IMG/VR virus record: IMGVR_UViG_3300017593_001555 | Coordinates: 1 to 36,993 of that record | Length of the DNA: 36,993 nt | Reading direction: 5' to 3' (one strand) | Origin: a virus | In this document: piece by piece, positions 24,307-30,681 of the stretch | Layout: each line of letters starts with the position of its first letter | Position numbering within the stretch: the first letter of the stretch is position 1 | Translations under genes and position numbers: made by a program | The notes under the pieces: model-generated | What the model was told of the DNA's origin: nothing | Databases searched by the model: none | What the model saw: only the letters and a program-made list of their open reading frames with translations

Positions 24307-25225
24307 ACATAGCCTCCTTCATGTTGCTTATCCGCTTGAGTGTCGGCTCGAGGTAATCTCGCTTTGTGCGGATGAAGCCAGGAATTGGACATTCCTTGTC
24401 CCGCAGCTCGTCAAGCGACAGATGTCGCTCGCAAAGCGGAGTGTAACAACACCTGCCAAAGCGGTAGCAGCTGTCAAACTGCATCGGCCAGCACTGACGT
24501 GCTTCGCACTCGGCGATTTGTTCCGCTGTGAGAGTGAAGCTCCGCTTCCATTCCTCAAGGTCACTGTCAGTAAAGACCATTGGCACTCGCCTGAAGGCAA
24601 TCGTCTGCTTCCCCCACGTGCCGTCCGCCTTGCGGCGACAAGACACTTGGTGGATTACCACTAGGCAGCCTTGAGCTGGAAGCCCCATCGCCTTTGCAGC
24701 GTAAGTGTAGCCCATTATCTGGGCTGAGCGATTCAGTCGCTCGGCGACGAGAGCAGCCGACTGTCCTGTTGTCTTGTGTTCTACGATGAAAGGAATGCCG
24801 TCGAGCACGACTCGTAAGTCTATGCGACCAAAGAAGCTGAGGTCACTAGCGACCTCAACATAGAACGCTTGTTCTGTGGCTTTCACCTCGAGAGAGCCAA
24901 CGTCAGCCTGACGGAATTCATCAATGTAAGCAAGCAGAGCTTCGCTTGCCGTGTCCAGTGTGCGATAGTCCTCTTCCCACTCAGGATGGACTGCTGTCTC
25001 CAGCTCCCAAATGGCCTTGCCATAGGCAAGGCCTCGCTGCACAGCCTCGCTGAGCTTTGCCCCCTCTCTGGCAGCACTGTAATAACCCTCCATTATGGCA
25101 TGCCATGTGCTGCCGTAACGCAGGGCGTTGCTGCCTTGTGAAGGGCGGAGCCCACAAACGCAGGACAAGAAATACTTTCTTGGACAGGAGGCAAATGCCT
25201 CCCGTCCTGAGTTGTCCAATCTCAT
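24278..25225 (-). CDS. PD-(D/E)XK nuclease, RecB/Cas4-like
   Basis: 315 residues. N-terminal FASCPRKYFLSCVCGL and YGSTWHAIMEG (His42) are typical of PDDEXK_1 nucleases. The catalytic core is GRIDLRVVLDG (Asp136) and IVEHKTTG (Glu149, Lys151), followed by QIMGYTYAA. Cys14 and C-terminal cysteines at about 253, 259, 260 and 265 could hold an iron-sulfur cluster as in AddB/Cas4. It probably resects DNA ends for the Sak4-like protein. The ATG overlaps the preceding stop by four bases, so expression depends on coupling; no strong SD is seen. Confidence 0.8.
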   Translation of the reverse strand: MRLDNSGREAFASCPRKYFLSCVCGLRPSQGSNALRYGSTWHAIMEGYYSAAREGAKLSEAVQRGLAYGKAIWELETAVHPEWEEDYRTLDTASEALLAYIDEFRQADVGSLEVKATEQAFYVEVASDLSFFGRIDLRVVLDGIPFIVEHKTTGQSAALVAERLNRSAQIMGYTYAAKAMGLPAQGCLVVIHQVSCRRKADGTWGKQTIAFRRVPMVFTDSDLEEWKRSFTLTAEQIAECEARQCWPMQFDSCYRFGRCCYTPLCERHLSLDELRDKECPIPGFIRTKRDYLEPTLKRISNMKEAMYAKCKGHSG

Positions 25226-25581
25226 AGGTTGATACCCACTTTTGCAAGAGCATCAACAATGGCCTGACGCTCGTCCTCGCTGAGGCCAGCCAATCTGCGT
25301 TCGAGCTCGGCCTTGCTGAGCTTAGGAGCAGCGGCCCGCTTGGCGGTCCATTCTCCGCCTTTCAAGGTTTCCCAACGACGCTCAATAGCTTCGCTAGCAT
25401 CCTCACCATCACGGCCTGCAGCAGCATCACCGAGCACCTGTGAGAGCCCATGTATCATGAGCTTCCGCTGGATGTCTGGCGAGAGCTCATCTACGTTGTA
25501 AAAGCCACTCTGCCCTGTGGAAATCACGGTAATCTCAACGCCGTTGTCCTTAGGGACTTTGTCTAACTTCTTCACACTCAT
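25222..25581 (-). CDS. Uncharacterised phage protein, paralog of the 32281 gene
   Basis: 119 residues. ITVISTGQSGFYNVDELSPD, HGLSQVLGDAAAG, and WETLKGGEWTAKR match positions in the 113-residue product at 32281-32622 (YDLNELPD, KLRDSYAG, WDALKNNEWERK). This is a recurrent phage family of unknown role. The C-terminus here is an extra helical hairpin (LSKAELERRLAGLSEDERQAI). GGAGGTAGAAGAG precedes the ATG inside the end of the ribbon-helix-helix gene. Both copies sit close to an early promoter. Confidence 0.6.
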   Translation of the reverse strand: MSVKKLDKVPKDNGVEITVISTGQSGFYNVDELSPDIQRKLMIHGLSQVLGDAAAGRDGEDASEAIERRWETLKGGEWTAKRAAAPKLSKAELERRLAGLSEDERQAIVDALAKVGINL

Positions 25582-25735
25582 CCTCTTCTACCTCCTTCAA
25601 TGAAATTAAACCTCCCTCTACGAGGAGGTCAAATATAAGCTGGGACATTGACTTGCCAGCTAAAGCCGCAGCAATCTTCAGCTGGGTCTTTGTCCCTGCT
25701 GGCCATCTGAAATGGAAATCTTCATAATCGTTCAT
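25550..25735 (-). CDS. Ribbon-helix-helix (Arc-like) DNA-binding protein
   Basis: 61 residues. FHFRWPAGTKTQLKIAAALAGKSMSQLIFDLLVEGGLI fits an RHH fold: a beta strand, helix A with Lys/Arg surface, the turn GKSMS, and helix B. The C-terminus is acidic. ATG 25735 lies only about three bases from the predicted transcription start of the adjacent promoter, so the mRNA would be nearly leaderless; the open frame continues upstream to 25798 but crosses the promoter. It probably represses its own promoter through the inverted repeat at 25765-25800. Confidence 0.65.
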   Translation of the reverse strand: MNDYEDFHFRWPAGTKTQLKIAAALAGKSMSQLIFDLLVEGGLISLKEVEEDECEEVRQSP

Positions 25736-25744
25736 TTGTCCATT

Positions 25745-25773
25745 TGTATAACACACCTTTTTCAAGGTGTCAA
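25745..25773 (-). promoter_or_regulatory. Sigma70 promoter for the distal replication array
   Basis: On the minus strand, -35 TTGACA (25768-25773) and -10 TATACA (25745-25750) are separated by 17 bases. It drives the RHH gene and presumably the recombination and replication genes that follow. The spacer holds a second inverted repeat (ACACCTT with AAGGTGT). Confidence 0.8.
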
Positions 25774-25800
25774 CCCCAAAATTTGCAAGGGTTGACACCT
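25765..25800. promoter_or_regulatory. Inverted-repeat operator candidate overlapping the -35
   Basis: Perfect 12-base arms AGGTGTCAACCC (25765-25776) and GGGTTGACACCT (25789-25800) flank 12 bases. One arm overlaps the -35 hexamer. Two half sites for a dimeric repressor, most simply the adjacent RHH protein, are inferred. As RNA the same sequence could form a stable hairpin at the end of the upstream operon segment. Confidence 0.7.
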
Positions 25801-25808
25801 AGGGACGC

Positions 25809-26075
25809 TTATCTAACTCTTGTAACCATGTCGTTGACTGCGCCATGCAGCTTGCAGACCTTGGCGATGACTTCTTCAAGGACCCTTTCAAGCGGAGCCT
25901 TTGCTTCTTCCAGCTTCCCATCAGCGACCTTTACCCCTTCTGGCTCAGGACTCGCTGGCGTGCAGTATGGGCTGAGATAGTCAGCCAATGTCCCTATAGC
26001 TACCTGCAGGTTAGCCAGCTCGCCTAGGACTGTGTCTGCCTTCTCCATTATTGGAGACCTCTGGTTTGCACTCAT
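25809..26075 (-). CDS. Small helical protein, unknown
   Basis: 88 residues. Two amphipathic helices (ADTVLGELANLQVAIGTLADYL and APLERVLEEVIAKVCKLHG) are separated by a Pro-rich linker, suggesting a helical hairpin or coiled-coil dimer. ATG 26075 lies six bases after GGGAGGTG; a GTG at 26084 is inside that SD and therefore unlikely. It is the last gene before the internal promoter at 25.75 kb. Confidence 0.5.
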   Translation of the reverse strand: MSANQRSPIMEKADTVLGELANLQVAIGTLADYLSPYCTPASPEPEGVKVADGKLEEAKAPLERVLEEVIAKVCKLHGAVNDMVTRVR

Positions 26076-26097
26076 GGTTTTCACCTCCCTTCCTTGA

Positions 26098-26352
26098 TTA
26101 TTTCACCCGTCTGACGACAAGAGTGTAACCATCCCCCAAGGGGATGAGCTTCATCTGGCCCGCTTTCAGCGGAAGGACCATGTCCTCTCTAATGCCCAGC
26201 ACACCAAGGTGTGACATGTCACACATCCTTTTCAAGGAAATCCTTGGCTGATGGGCGATGCAGTCGCCGTGAGGCGACACAATTTTGCTGCTGAGCAGCA
26301 TGGCTGCAGAGCAGCCAGAATTGTCAATTTTTGACGTTTTGCCTGGCATCAT
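26098..26352 (-). CDS. Small protein with palindrome-encoded N-terminus
   Basis: 84 residues from tandem ATGs behind GGAGGAGCA; the start overlaps the upstream stop by four bases. Codons 5-11 (KTSKIDN) are encoded by dispersed palindrome site 6, the only copy wholly inside a coding frame downstream of the start. The rest has beta strands at the C-terminus (MKLIPLGDGYTLVVRRVK), preceded by LGVLGIREDMVLPLKAGQ, suggesting a small barrel. Translation might instead begin at a later ATG (26302), which would put the palindrome in the leader; no good SD supports that. Confidence 0.45.
   Translation of the reverse strand: MMPGKTSKIDNSGCSAAMLLSSKIVSPHGDCIAHQPRISLKRMCDMSHLGVLGIREDMVLPLKAGQMKLIPLGDGYTLVVRRVK
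26319..26339 (-). repeat. Dispersed palindrome, site 6
   Basis: The core GTCAATTTTTGAC is at 26323-26335 on the plus strand; the minus-strand reading continues AATTCTGGC. It lies within the first codons of the 84-residue gene. Confidence 0.88.
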
Positions 26353-26795
26353 TGCTCCTCCACCAAATAGTTTGTTCTTTTCAGCCACAGCCACATACTT
26401 GCATAGACGTCGGGCATTCGGCTACCCCACTCAGCAGAAGGCCGATACACTACCCGACCACCCAGTATGCCTGTTGCAGGGGTGCTGTAGTAGCATTCCC
26501 ACATATTGCCTTGACGAGTCACAGTCAAATAGAATGGGAAGCCGTTCACCATTATCTTATCAGGCAGCCTCCCACCCACCTCTCGAGGGGTGGGAGCTTT
26601 GATGTATTCCTGACAAGCTGGTGGAACAGGTCTCATCTCGAAGAAGTGCAGGCCTGTCGGCTCTTCCCTCTTCTCTGTTTGCATAACCAGCCAATACCAG
26701 CCACCCCCATCTTGAGGGTAGCCGTGCTCCCTGAGCTCTTTGCAGAGCTCAAGAGAAGGAACTTCGTCAACAGGGCAAAATCTTTTCGCTGGCAT
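26349..26795 (-). CDS. Uncharacterised phage protein (LELCKELREHG family)
   Basis: 148 residues. SLELCKELREHGYPQDGGGWYW near the N-terminus and YIKAPTPREVGGRLPDKI in the middle are landmarks of a common phage protein of unknown function. Many aromatic residues follow (WECYYS, WLWLKRTNY). GGAGGAGGAG precedes the ATG. It lies in the accessory segment between small unknown genes, and both ends overlap neighbours by one to four bases. Confidence 0.55.
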   Translation of the reverse strand: MPAKRFCPVDEVPSLELCKELREHGYPQDGGGWYWLVMQTEKREEPTGLHFFEMRPVPPACQEYIKAPTPREVGGRLPDKIMVNGFPFYLTVTRQGNMWECYYSTPATGILGGRVVYRPSAEWGSRMPDVYASMWLWLKRTNYLVEEQ

Positions 26796-27043
26796 TATTG
26801 CTCCTCCTCCCCCTTACATTGACATTTTACAACCAACTGCCCGAACTCAACAGCATACCACCACGAGGTGCACCATACAAGTCCCAGCCTTGCAAAACCA
26901 ATGTAGTCTCTTCCGTAATACATATTCACCTCGATAGGGCCGAAGGCCAGCGGTGCTCGGCCTTTCGGCTCGAAGAGTTCGTCTGTGAAGACAAGGTTTG
27001 TCTTGTCCTCCATAATATGAATGCAGAACATTCCTTCTGGCAT
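26795..27043 (-). CDS. Hypothetical protein
   Basis: 82 residues. Beta-strand-like and aromatic-rich (MFCIHIMEDKTNLVFTDE, FGPIEVNMYYGRDYIGFARLGLVW, SWWYAVEFGQLVVKCQCKG), ending in an acidic tail. ATG 27043 follows GGAGGTGAGGCAA; the GTG at 27052 is inside the SD. Two Cys near the end (CQC) do not make a clear metal site. No family recognised. Confidence 0.45.
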   Translation of the reverse strand: MPEGMFCIHIMEDKTNLVFTDELFEPKGRAPLAFGPIEVNMYYGRDYIGFARLGLVWCTSWWYAVEFGQLVVKCQCKGEEEQ

Positions 27044-27048
27044 TTGCC

Positions 27049-27255
27049 TCACCTCCTTCCTCTATTTATAGAGATGTCGCCTGTTCCTAACCTCTGATGG
27101 AAGACGACGTCTATGTCTCCAAGCCTCCTCCCTTTGTCTCTTTCCAGGACAGCCACCAGAATGCTGCTTTCCTCTGGGTCTTGACCACCCTCACGGATTG
27201 TCTTCACCAGGCTGCACAGTCTAGTAACTCTCTTTATCACATATCGCCCAAACAC
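27049..27255 (-). CDS. Hypothetical small basic protein
   Basis: 68 residues from a GTG start seven bases after AGGAGGT. An ATG between the SD and this GTG opens only a 12-codon frame. The protein is basic (GRYVIKRVTRLCSLVKTIREGG) with strand-like SSILVAVLERDKGRRLGDIDVVFH. Palindrome site 7 lies immediately upstream of the SD. No function suggested. Confidence 0.4.
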   Translation of the reverse strand: MFGRYVIKRVTRLCSLVKTIREGGQDPEESSILVAVLERDKGRRLGDIDVVFHQRLGTGDISINRGRR

Positions 27256-27278
27256 TCATCTCACCTCCTTTCTTTCAG

Positions 27279-27299
27279 AAATGTCAAATTTTGACATTT
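27279..27299 (-). repeat. Dispersed palindrome, site 7
   Basis: The core GTCAAATTTTGAC (27283-27295) has perfect 10-base arms. On the minus strand TTCTG leads into AAAGGAGGTGAG, the SD of the gene at 27255. Its upstream edge touches the TGA of the 24-aa micropeptide. Confidence 0.92.
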
Positions 27300-27373
27300 C
27301 AGTCGTTTATCCATCTGATGATAATCCATCCTGCTAGCCATATAGCTATCAGGAAACCAAAGAATTCAATCAT
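27299..27373 (-). CDS. 24-aa membrane micropeptide
   Basis: The start ATG 27373 has AAGGAGGTCAAG directly upstream and overlaps the previous gene's end by eight bases. The peptide (MIEFFGFLIAIWLAGW, then IIIRWIND) is a hydrophobic, Trp-rich single helix with charged ends. The good SD, coupled start and fit between neighbours argue that it is real despite its size. Role unknown; candidates are a holin or pinholin-like peptide, or a membrane modulator of a host protein. Confidence 0.55.
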   Translation of the reverse strand: MIEFFGFLIAIWLAGWIIIRWIND

Positions 27374-27680
27374 CTTGACCTCCTTGATGCTTAATGCCAT
27401 ACTTCTCCTCCAGTTGCTTCTTCAATGTGTCGAACTCCTCCTCGCAATAAACAAAGTGTCTCTCCTCCTTCTGGACTTTCGGAGAGTAGTAATACACTGT
27501 AGGTATCTCACAGAAACACCGCTGTATCCCCATGAGGGCCGACGTGGAGCAGTCGGGGCAGATAGCATTTCTTGGGTCAGCCACAAACATCAGACAGCCG
27601 CAGTTTCTGCAGTAGACAGCCGTAAGGCCTCCGACCTTCTCGCCATCTCGATACTCTTGGTGCCTAACTATTATCTCCAT
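27366..27680 (-). CDS. Zinc-ribbon protein
   Basis: 104 residues. CRNCG and CPDC pairs separated by about 17 residues (VYCRNCGCLMFVADPRN, AICPDCST) form a zinc ribbon, followed by TVYYYSPKVQKEERHFVYCEEEFDTLKKQLEEKYGI, a strand and helix. The ATG follows GGAGGACGAGG, which is encoded by the acidic tail of the upstream gene. A nucleic-acid-binding accessory role is possible. It ends with GGQDD, whose codons form the SD of the micropeptide. Confidence 0.55.
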   Translation of the reverse strand: MEIIVRHQEYRDGEKVGGLTAVYCRNCGCLMFVADPRNAICPDCSTSALMGIQRCFCEIPTVYYYSPKVQKEERHFVYCEEEFDTLKKQLEEKYGIKHQGGQDD

Positions 27681-27819
27681 CCTCGTCCTCCTCCCACGGA
27701 AGGCCATCCAGCCACCTCCTGATAAGGAGGCGGAGCTTTCTGCTGACCTCCAAGATTTCCTCGTCCTTTGGGCTTGTAGCCTCTTCCTCTGCGACTTTGT
27801 CTCGCTCGTGTTCAGTCAT
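27664..27819 (-). CDS. Small acidic protein
   Basis: 51 residues, mostly charged (MTEHERDKVAEEEATSPKDEE), with one amphipathic helix ILEVSRKLRLLIRRWLDGL and an acidic tail WEEDEDGD. I chose ATG 27819, where GGAGGTCAAG precedes it and the upstream stop overlaps (ATGACTGA); ATG 27831 is an alternative. The tail codons form the next gene's SD. Function unknown; an acidic DNA-mimic or inhibitor role is speculative. Confidence 0.45.
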   Translation of the reverse strand: MTEHERDKVAEEEATSPKDEEILEVSRKLRLLIRRWLDGLPWEEDEDGDNS

Positions 27820-28303
27820 CTTGACCTCCATTGTCTCCTCTCCAAGGAGTGAACTCCATCTGAGGAGCTCTTGTATACAGGACACTTGTCCCGTCCAGCC
27901 ACTCATCTACGAGCTTCTTATACTCTCTTGCCTGGGACTCCAAGTCCTCTGGTGGCATGAAGGACATCAATCCACGGAGCAGGAAGGAGACCTTTCCGTG
28001 GAGTGCCCTCCAAGCACTTTCAACATGTGTCAGGTAGTGGAGGAGCTTGTCACGATACTCGCAGACGAATCTGAAAGCCTCGGCGATGCTCTTGGGCGAG
28101 AGCCTCTCAAAGTCAGCAGCGTTCTGCACCACTTGGTGCATGCTCCGCACCCGCAGTGGAGCTGTGAATACTGTCTTGACAGGCCACTTACACGGGATGT
28201 CTGGCCCACGCAAGGCGGTAATGTAGTCCCACGCAGCAACTTCTCGTCCTGCTCGAAGCAGCTCTTGCACGATTTGCTTCCACTCTTTATCTCGGTTCTT
28301 CAC
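27812..28303 (-). CDS. Uncharacterised phage protein (ALRGPD family), copy 1
   Basis: 163 residues from GTG 28303 behind GAAGGAGGAAACA. AAWDYITALRGPD, VKTVFTAPLR, AEAFRFVCEYRD and HYLTHVESAWRAL align with the gene at 28459-28941, so these are paralogs separated by one small gene. The C-terminal 60 residues diverge. The ALRGPD signature recurs in phage proteins of unknown role. It ends in GGQDD, the same SD-encoding tail as the zinc-ribbon gene. Confidence 0.55.
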   Translation of the reverse strand: MKNRDKEWKQIVQELLRAGREVAAWDYITALRGPDIPCKWPVKTVFTAPLRVRSMHQVVQNAADFERLSPKSIAEAFRFVCEYRDKLLHYLTHVESAWRALHGKVSFLLRGLMSFMPPEDLESQAREYKKLVDEWLDGTSVLYTRAPQMEFTPWRGDNGGQDD

Positions 28304-28466
28304 TGTTTCCTCCTTCCGAAGGACATTCGTCCTCCGCTTCTTTGATGAGTCTCTCGTAAGAGGCTCTTATCTGCTGGCGCTCTTCCGAGCTAACACCCAA
28401 ACTGGCAATGTATTGCCAGAAAGCTCGCCAATATGCTGAGAGTTCTCTAAACGGACGCTCATGCAT
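28287..28466 (-). CDS. 59-aa protein between the ALRGPD paralogs
   Basis: A small frame with a strong GGGAGGACAAAG site and an eight-base overlap with the upstream stop (ATGCATGA). The product begins MHERPFRELSAYWRAF and continues WQYIASLGVSSEERQQI with an Arg/Glu-rich amphipathic helix and an acidic C-terminus. It overlaps the next GTG by 17 bases and leaves no gap in the operon, which supports it as a real gene. No family recognised. Confidence 0.6.
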   Translation of the reverse strand: MHERPFRELSAYWRAFWQYIASLGVSSEERQQIRASYERLIKEAEDECPSEGGNSEEPR

Positions 28467-28941
28467 CTTTGTCCTCCCTTTCAGGAAGGACGCTTGTCCT
28501 CCTGAGCCACCTAGCGACTGCCCGTGTGTATCTTATGGATATGCCGTCCAGCTTTGGGGTTTTACTCCACATCTTCGCTTCCAACACCTCTGCAAGCACT
28601 TCTGCAACACTCGGCTCAAGCACCTCCCAAGCTGATATTAAGTGCTTAAGGTAGTGGTCAAGATTTCGGTCTTTCACCAAGTAGCGGAACGCCTTAAGCA
28701 CATTGTCAGGACGTTTGATGCACCAGTGGTAGGCTGATACATCAGCCACTGCAAGACTGTCCTCGTAGCCTCGCAGTGGCCCAGTGAATATGGCCTTTAC
28801 ACACCAGGGAACACCGTGGCTGTCTGGCCCACGCAATGCTGTTGCGTAGAGCCAGGCTGCGGCTTCGCTCTCCTTCCTTGCAATCTCTCGCAAGATTGCG
28901 AACCATGTTCTTTCACGATTGCGTTTCCTCCTTCTAGGCAT
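28459..28941 (-). CDS. Uncharacterised phage protein (ALRGPD family), copy 2
   Basis: 160 residues. It has a basic N-terminus (MPRRRKRNRERTW), then AAAWLYATALRGPDSHG, VKAIFTGPLRG, LKAFRYLVKDR and HYLKHLISAWEVLEPS, matching copy 1. GGAGGACGAAG precedes the ATG and is encoded by the previous gene's DEDA tail; its own tail EDKDA encodes the next SD. The tandem arrangement indicates local duplication followed by divergence. Confidence 0.55.
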   Translation of the reverse strand: MPRRRKRNRERTWFAILREIARKESEAAAWLYATALRGPDSHGVPWCVKAIFTGPLRGYEDSLAVADVSAYHWCIKRPDNVLKAFRYLVKDRNLDHYLKHLISAWEVLEPSVAEVLAEVLEAKMWSKTPKLDGISIRYTRAVARWLRRTSVLPEREDKDA

Positions 28942-29308
28942 CTTCGTCCTCCTTCTCAGCAGAGCCGAGCAATACCTCTATCTCCTCAGCCGATAAGCCG
29001 TCCTGTATGGCTGTGCGACGCAGCCGCTCCCGACCTGATAGGGTCACGCGGGTGATGCTGCCATTGGTGGCTCGCTTGAAAGCCACTGTTGGCGAGAGAG
29101 GCTCCCGCCGTAAGGCAACAAAGAAGTGTCGCTTCACAAGCGTCACTCGGATGCTGATGCTTTCAGCGTCTGCCTGGTCGGGGTATTCCTCACGGAGCTT
29201 CAGAAGACGGTTGCGGAGGCGGGTGGCCTCCGCTTTCGAGGCAGTGGGGAGGAGGAGTTCCTCCCCAGGCTGCAGGGACAATGCTTCGCAGAACCAGTCT
29301 TTAAGCAT
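28934..29308 (-). CDS. Uncharacterised protein (DGLSAEEIE family), copy 1
   Basis: 124 residues. The motif PGEELLLP, a helix-rich segment, SISIRVTLVKRHFFVALRR strands, and the C-terminal DGLSAEEIEVLLGSA match the 31389-31733 gene. GGAGGCCAGCA precedes the ATG. The two copies bracket the accessory gene block. The strands plus terminal helix suggest a small alpha/beta domain; role unknown. Confidence 0.55.
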   Translation of the reverse strand: MLKDWFCEALSLQPGEELLLPTASKAEATRLRNRLLKLREEYPDQADAESISIRVTLVKRHFFVALRREPLSPTVAFKRATNGSITRVTLSGRERLRRTAIQDGLSAEEIEVLLGSAEKEDEDA

Positions 29309-29669
29309 TGCTGGCCTCCTTCAACAACTTGAGAGCAACTTTCAGCTGCAACAGCATCACCTCAGCGGCTTCCAGCCACTCGCCCCAAGTGCGGGAATAC
29401 CTGACGTCTTGCCAGGCATTCAAGGCTGATAGGTCACTGCAGTATCCGAATACAGCTTGCAGAGGGCAGCCATCGCAAAGGTAGTCTGAATGGAGAAAAT
29501 GCTGACAGAGCGGGCAGCTCTCAGAGAACCAGTCTTCACCAATCTCCTGCTCCATACGAGTGTGGTCTGGATACCCATCAGGGTCTTGCTCCCGAGCCCA
29601 GCCTATCATTCTCTCCCAGTGCTCCACTGATTGGGCTGTTGCCTCGACAGCAACTTTAGTGCTCAACAT
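29301..29669 (-). CDS. Cys-knuckle phage protein (CPLC/CPL type)
   Basis: 122 residues. Helix VEHWERMIGWAREQ, then ESCPLCQHFLHSDYLCDGCPLQAVFGYC with four to five Cys as a zinc knuckle, followed by a helix that includes LEAAEVMLLQLKVALKLL. Small phage proteins with an HW helix and CPLC...CPV pattern are common but uncharacterised. ATG 29669 follows GGAGGTGAAGACG; GTG 29678 lies inside the SD. Confidence 0.55.
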   Translation of the reverse strand: MLSTKVAVEATAQSVEHWERMIGWAREQDPDGYPDHTRMEQEIGEDWFSESCPLCQHFLHSDYLCDGCPLQAVFGYCSDLSALNAWQDVRYSRTWGEWLEAAEVMLLQLKVALKLLKEASNA

Positions 29670-30090
29670 CGTCTTCACCTCCTGCTCCCGTCATGCGTGC
29701 TCGAATGGCGAGCTCAAGGAACCTCTCACTCAGAACCTTTGCCATCGTCTGCAATGTGAACTCTGCGAGTAAGACAGCGAAAAGAGCCTTCTCCCGCTCG
29801 TTGAAGGCTCTCCAGATGTGAATGATACTCTCAACATGCCTGCTTCGCAGCTGCTCACCCTCTTGCATAAGGGTCTTTCCAAACGCTGTCGCAGCTCTTG
29901 CAACAGCATAAAATGCATTGTCTTCGATGCCAAGAGCCTGCGAGGTCTTCTTTGCTTTGTGGTCAATTGCTGGCAGCCTTTCAGGGAAGGTCGCCACGAT
30001 TTCTTCTACCCCTTCAGGGGGCAGAAGCCCCAAGGCCTTTTGCAAGGCCTGTTCCAGTCCTTTACGGCTGATGTTGCTTAAATCCATCAT
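29656..30090 (-). CDS. Helical hypothetical protein
   Basis: 144 residues, almost wholly helical (LSNISRKGLEQALQKAL, SRHVESIIHIWRAFNEREKALFAVLLAEFTLQTMAKVL). Tandem ATGs follow AAAGGAGGATTTAACA. The C-terminus AGGEDDVEH overlaps the next start. No motif or family recognised. Confidence 0.5.
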   Translation of the reverse strand: MMDLSNISRKGLEQALQKALGLLPPEGVEEIVATFPERLPAIDHKAKKTSQALGIEDNAFYAVARAATAFGKTLMQEGEQLRSRHVESIIHIWRAFNEREKALFAVLLAEFTLQTMAKVLSERFLELAIRARMTGAGGEDDVEH

Positions 30091-30108
30091 TGTTAAATCC
30101 TCCTTTCT

Positions 30109-30303
30109 TTATGGCTCTGCAGGGTAAATCAGCCCCACTTGGACTGCGTCCTCCAACGCATCAAATGTCTCGATGTCGTCTAGGTCTTCCATTACAAATT
30201 TGGACAGGGCAATTCTTGCCTGCCTTCCTGTAAGCTTGCCTACCAGCTCGAGTAGCTTCTCCTTATGCTCTCTTGTTACAGGTTCTAACGCTTCGTCCTT
30301 CAT
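30109..30303 (-). CDS. Small hypothetical protein
   Basis: 64 residues: a charged helix (REHKEKLLELVGKLTGRQARIALSKFVM) and an acidic C-terminal helix. Two possible starts exist: ATG 30303 after AAAGGAGGATTTGCG, and GTG 30327 after AAAGGAGGTCTA. The first SD-like leader, AAAGGAGGTCTAG, is also found before the gene at 30677, so the upstream one may be a duplicated remnant. Lies just downstream of the structured RNA candidate. Confidence 0.5.
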   Translation of the reverse strand: MKDEALEPVTREHKEKLLELVGKLTGRQARIALSKFVMEDLDDIETFDALEDAVQVGLIYPAEP

Positions 30304-30367
30304 CGCAAATCCTCCTTTCTTTGTCACTAGACCTCCTTTGTGCAGCTCTGCTGCTTTTAAGCCATTA

Positions 30368-30474
30368 GGCCGTGCCTACAAATCCCTCCCCGACCCTTGC
30401 TGAGGTAGGCAAGGGAAGGAGGTGCTGCAGGCTGTAGGCTGCCTGCCTGAGGGGAGGGCAAACTCAGCACGGCC
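30368..30474. ncRNA. Candidate structured RNA with junction and loop contacts
   Basis: Nested perfect stems: P1 GGCCGTGC/GCACGGCC (30368-30375 with 30467-30474), an 8x8 internal loop, P2 CCCTCCCC/GGGGAGGG (30384-30391 with 30451-30458), then two hairpins in a three-way junction: P3 CCCTTGC/GCAAGGG (30394-30400, 30409-30415) and P4 GCAGGC/GCCTGC (30427-30432, 30441-30446). Both terminal loops have eight bases. Loop 4 TGTAG can pair with CTACA of the internal loop (30376-30380), and loop 3 TGAG with CTCA (30463-30466). No open frame covers it. The strand is undetermined; the surrounding operon is transcribed on minus. Confidence 0.65.
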
Positions 30475-30479
30475 AGTTA

Positions 30480-30677
30480 TCACTGCTCACACTCCCTTAG
30501 CTCTGAAGCGAGCCTTATCAGGGACTGTATCCAAGCTGTCTTGTCTCCTCGACGGACGTAGTCTCTAATGAAGTCTTCCAGAGCGTAGCTGAGCTCCCGA
30601 GCGACATGTTCGGGAGTGTCACCGTTTATGACCTCATCAATTGCCATCTCGTAGATTTCATCTCTAAGGTCGCTCAT
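30480..30677 (-). CDS. Small hypothetical protein
   Basis: 65 residues, helical and acidic (MSDLRDEIYEMAIDEVINGD, ARELSYALEDFIRDYVRRGD). ATG 30677 follows AAAGGAGGTCTAGCGAC; the frame extends to 30719 but overlaps the next gene. The structured RNA begins a few bases after its stop. No family recognised. Confidence 0.5.
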   Translation of the reverse strand: MSDLRDEIYEMAIDEVINGDTPEHVARELSYALEDFIRDYVRRGDKTAWIQSLIRLASELRECEQ

Positions 30678-30681
30678 GTCG

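Noticed and set aside
30394-30415. CCCTTGC hairpin as a simple rho-independent terminator
   Set aside because: No T run follows on either strand, and the hairpin is nested inside two longer helices.
30368-30474. Hammerhead ribozyme or tRNA
   Set aside because: No CUGANGA/GAAA core and no T-arm or anticodon arrangement fit the folds.
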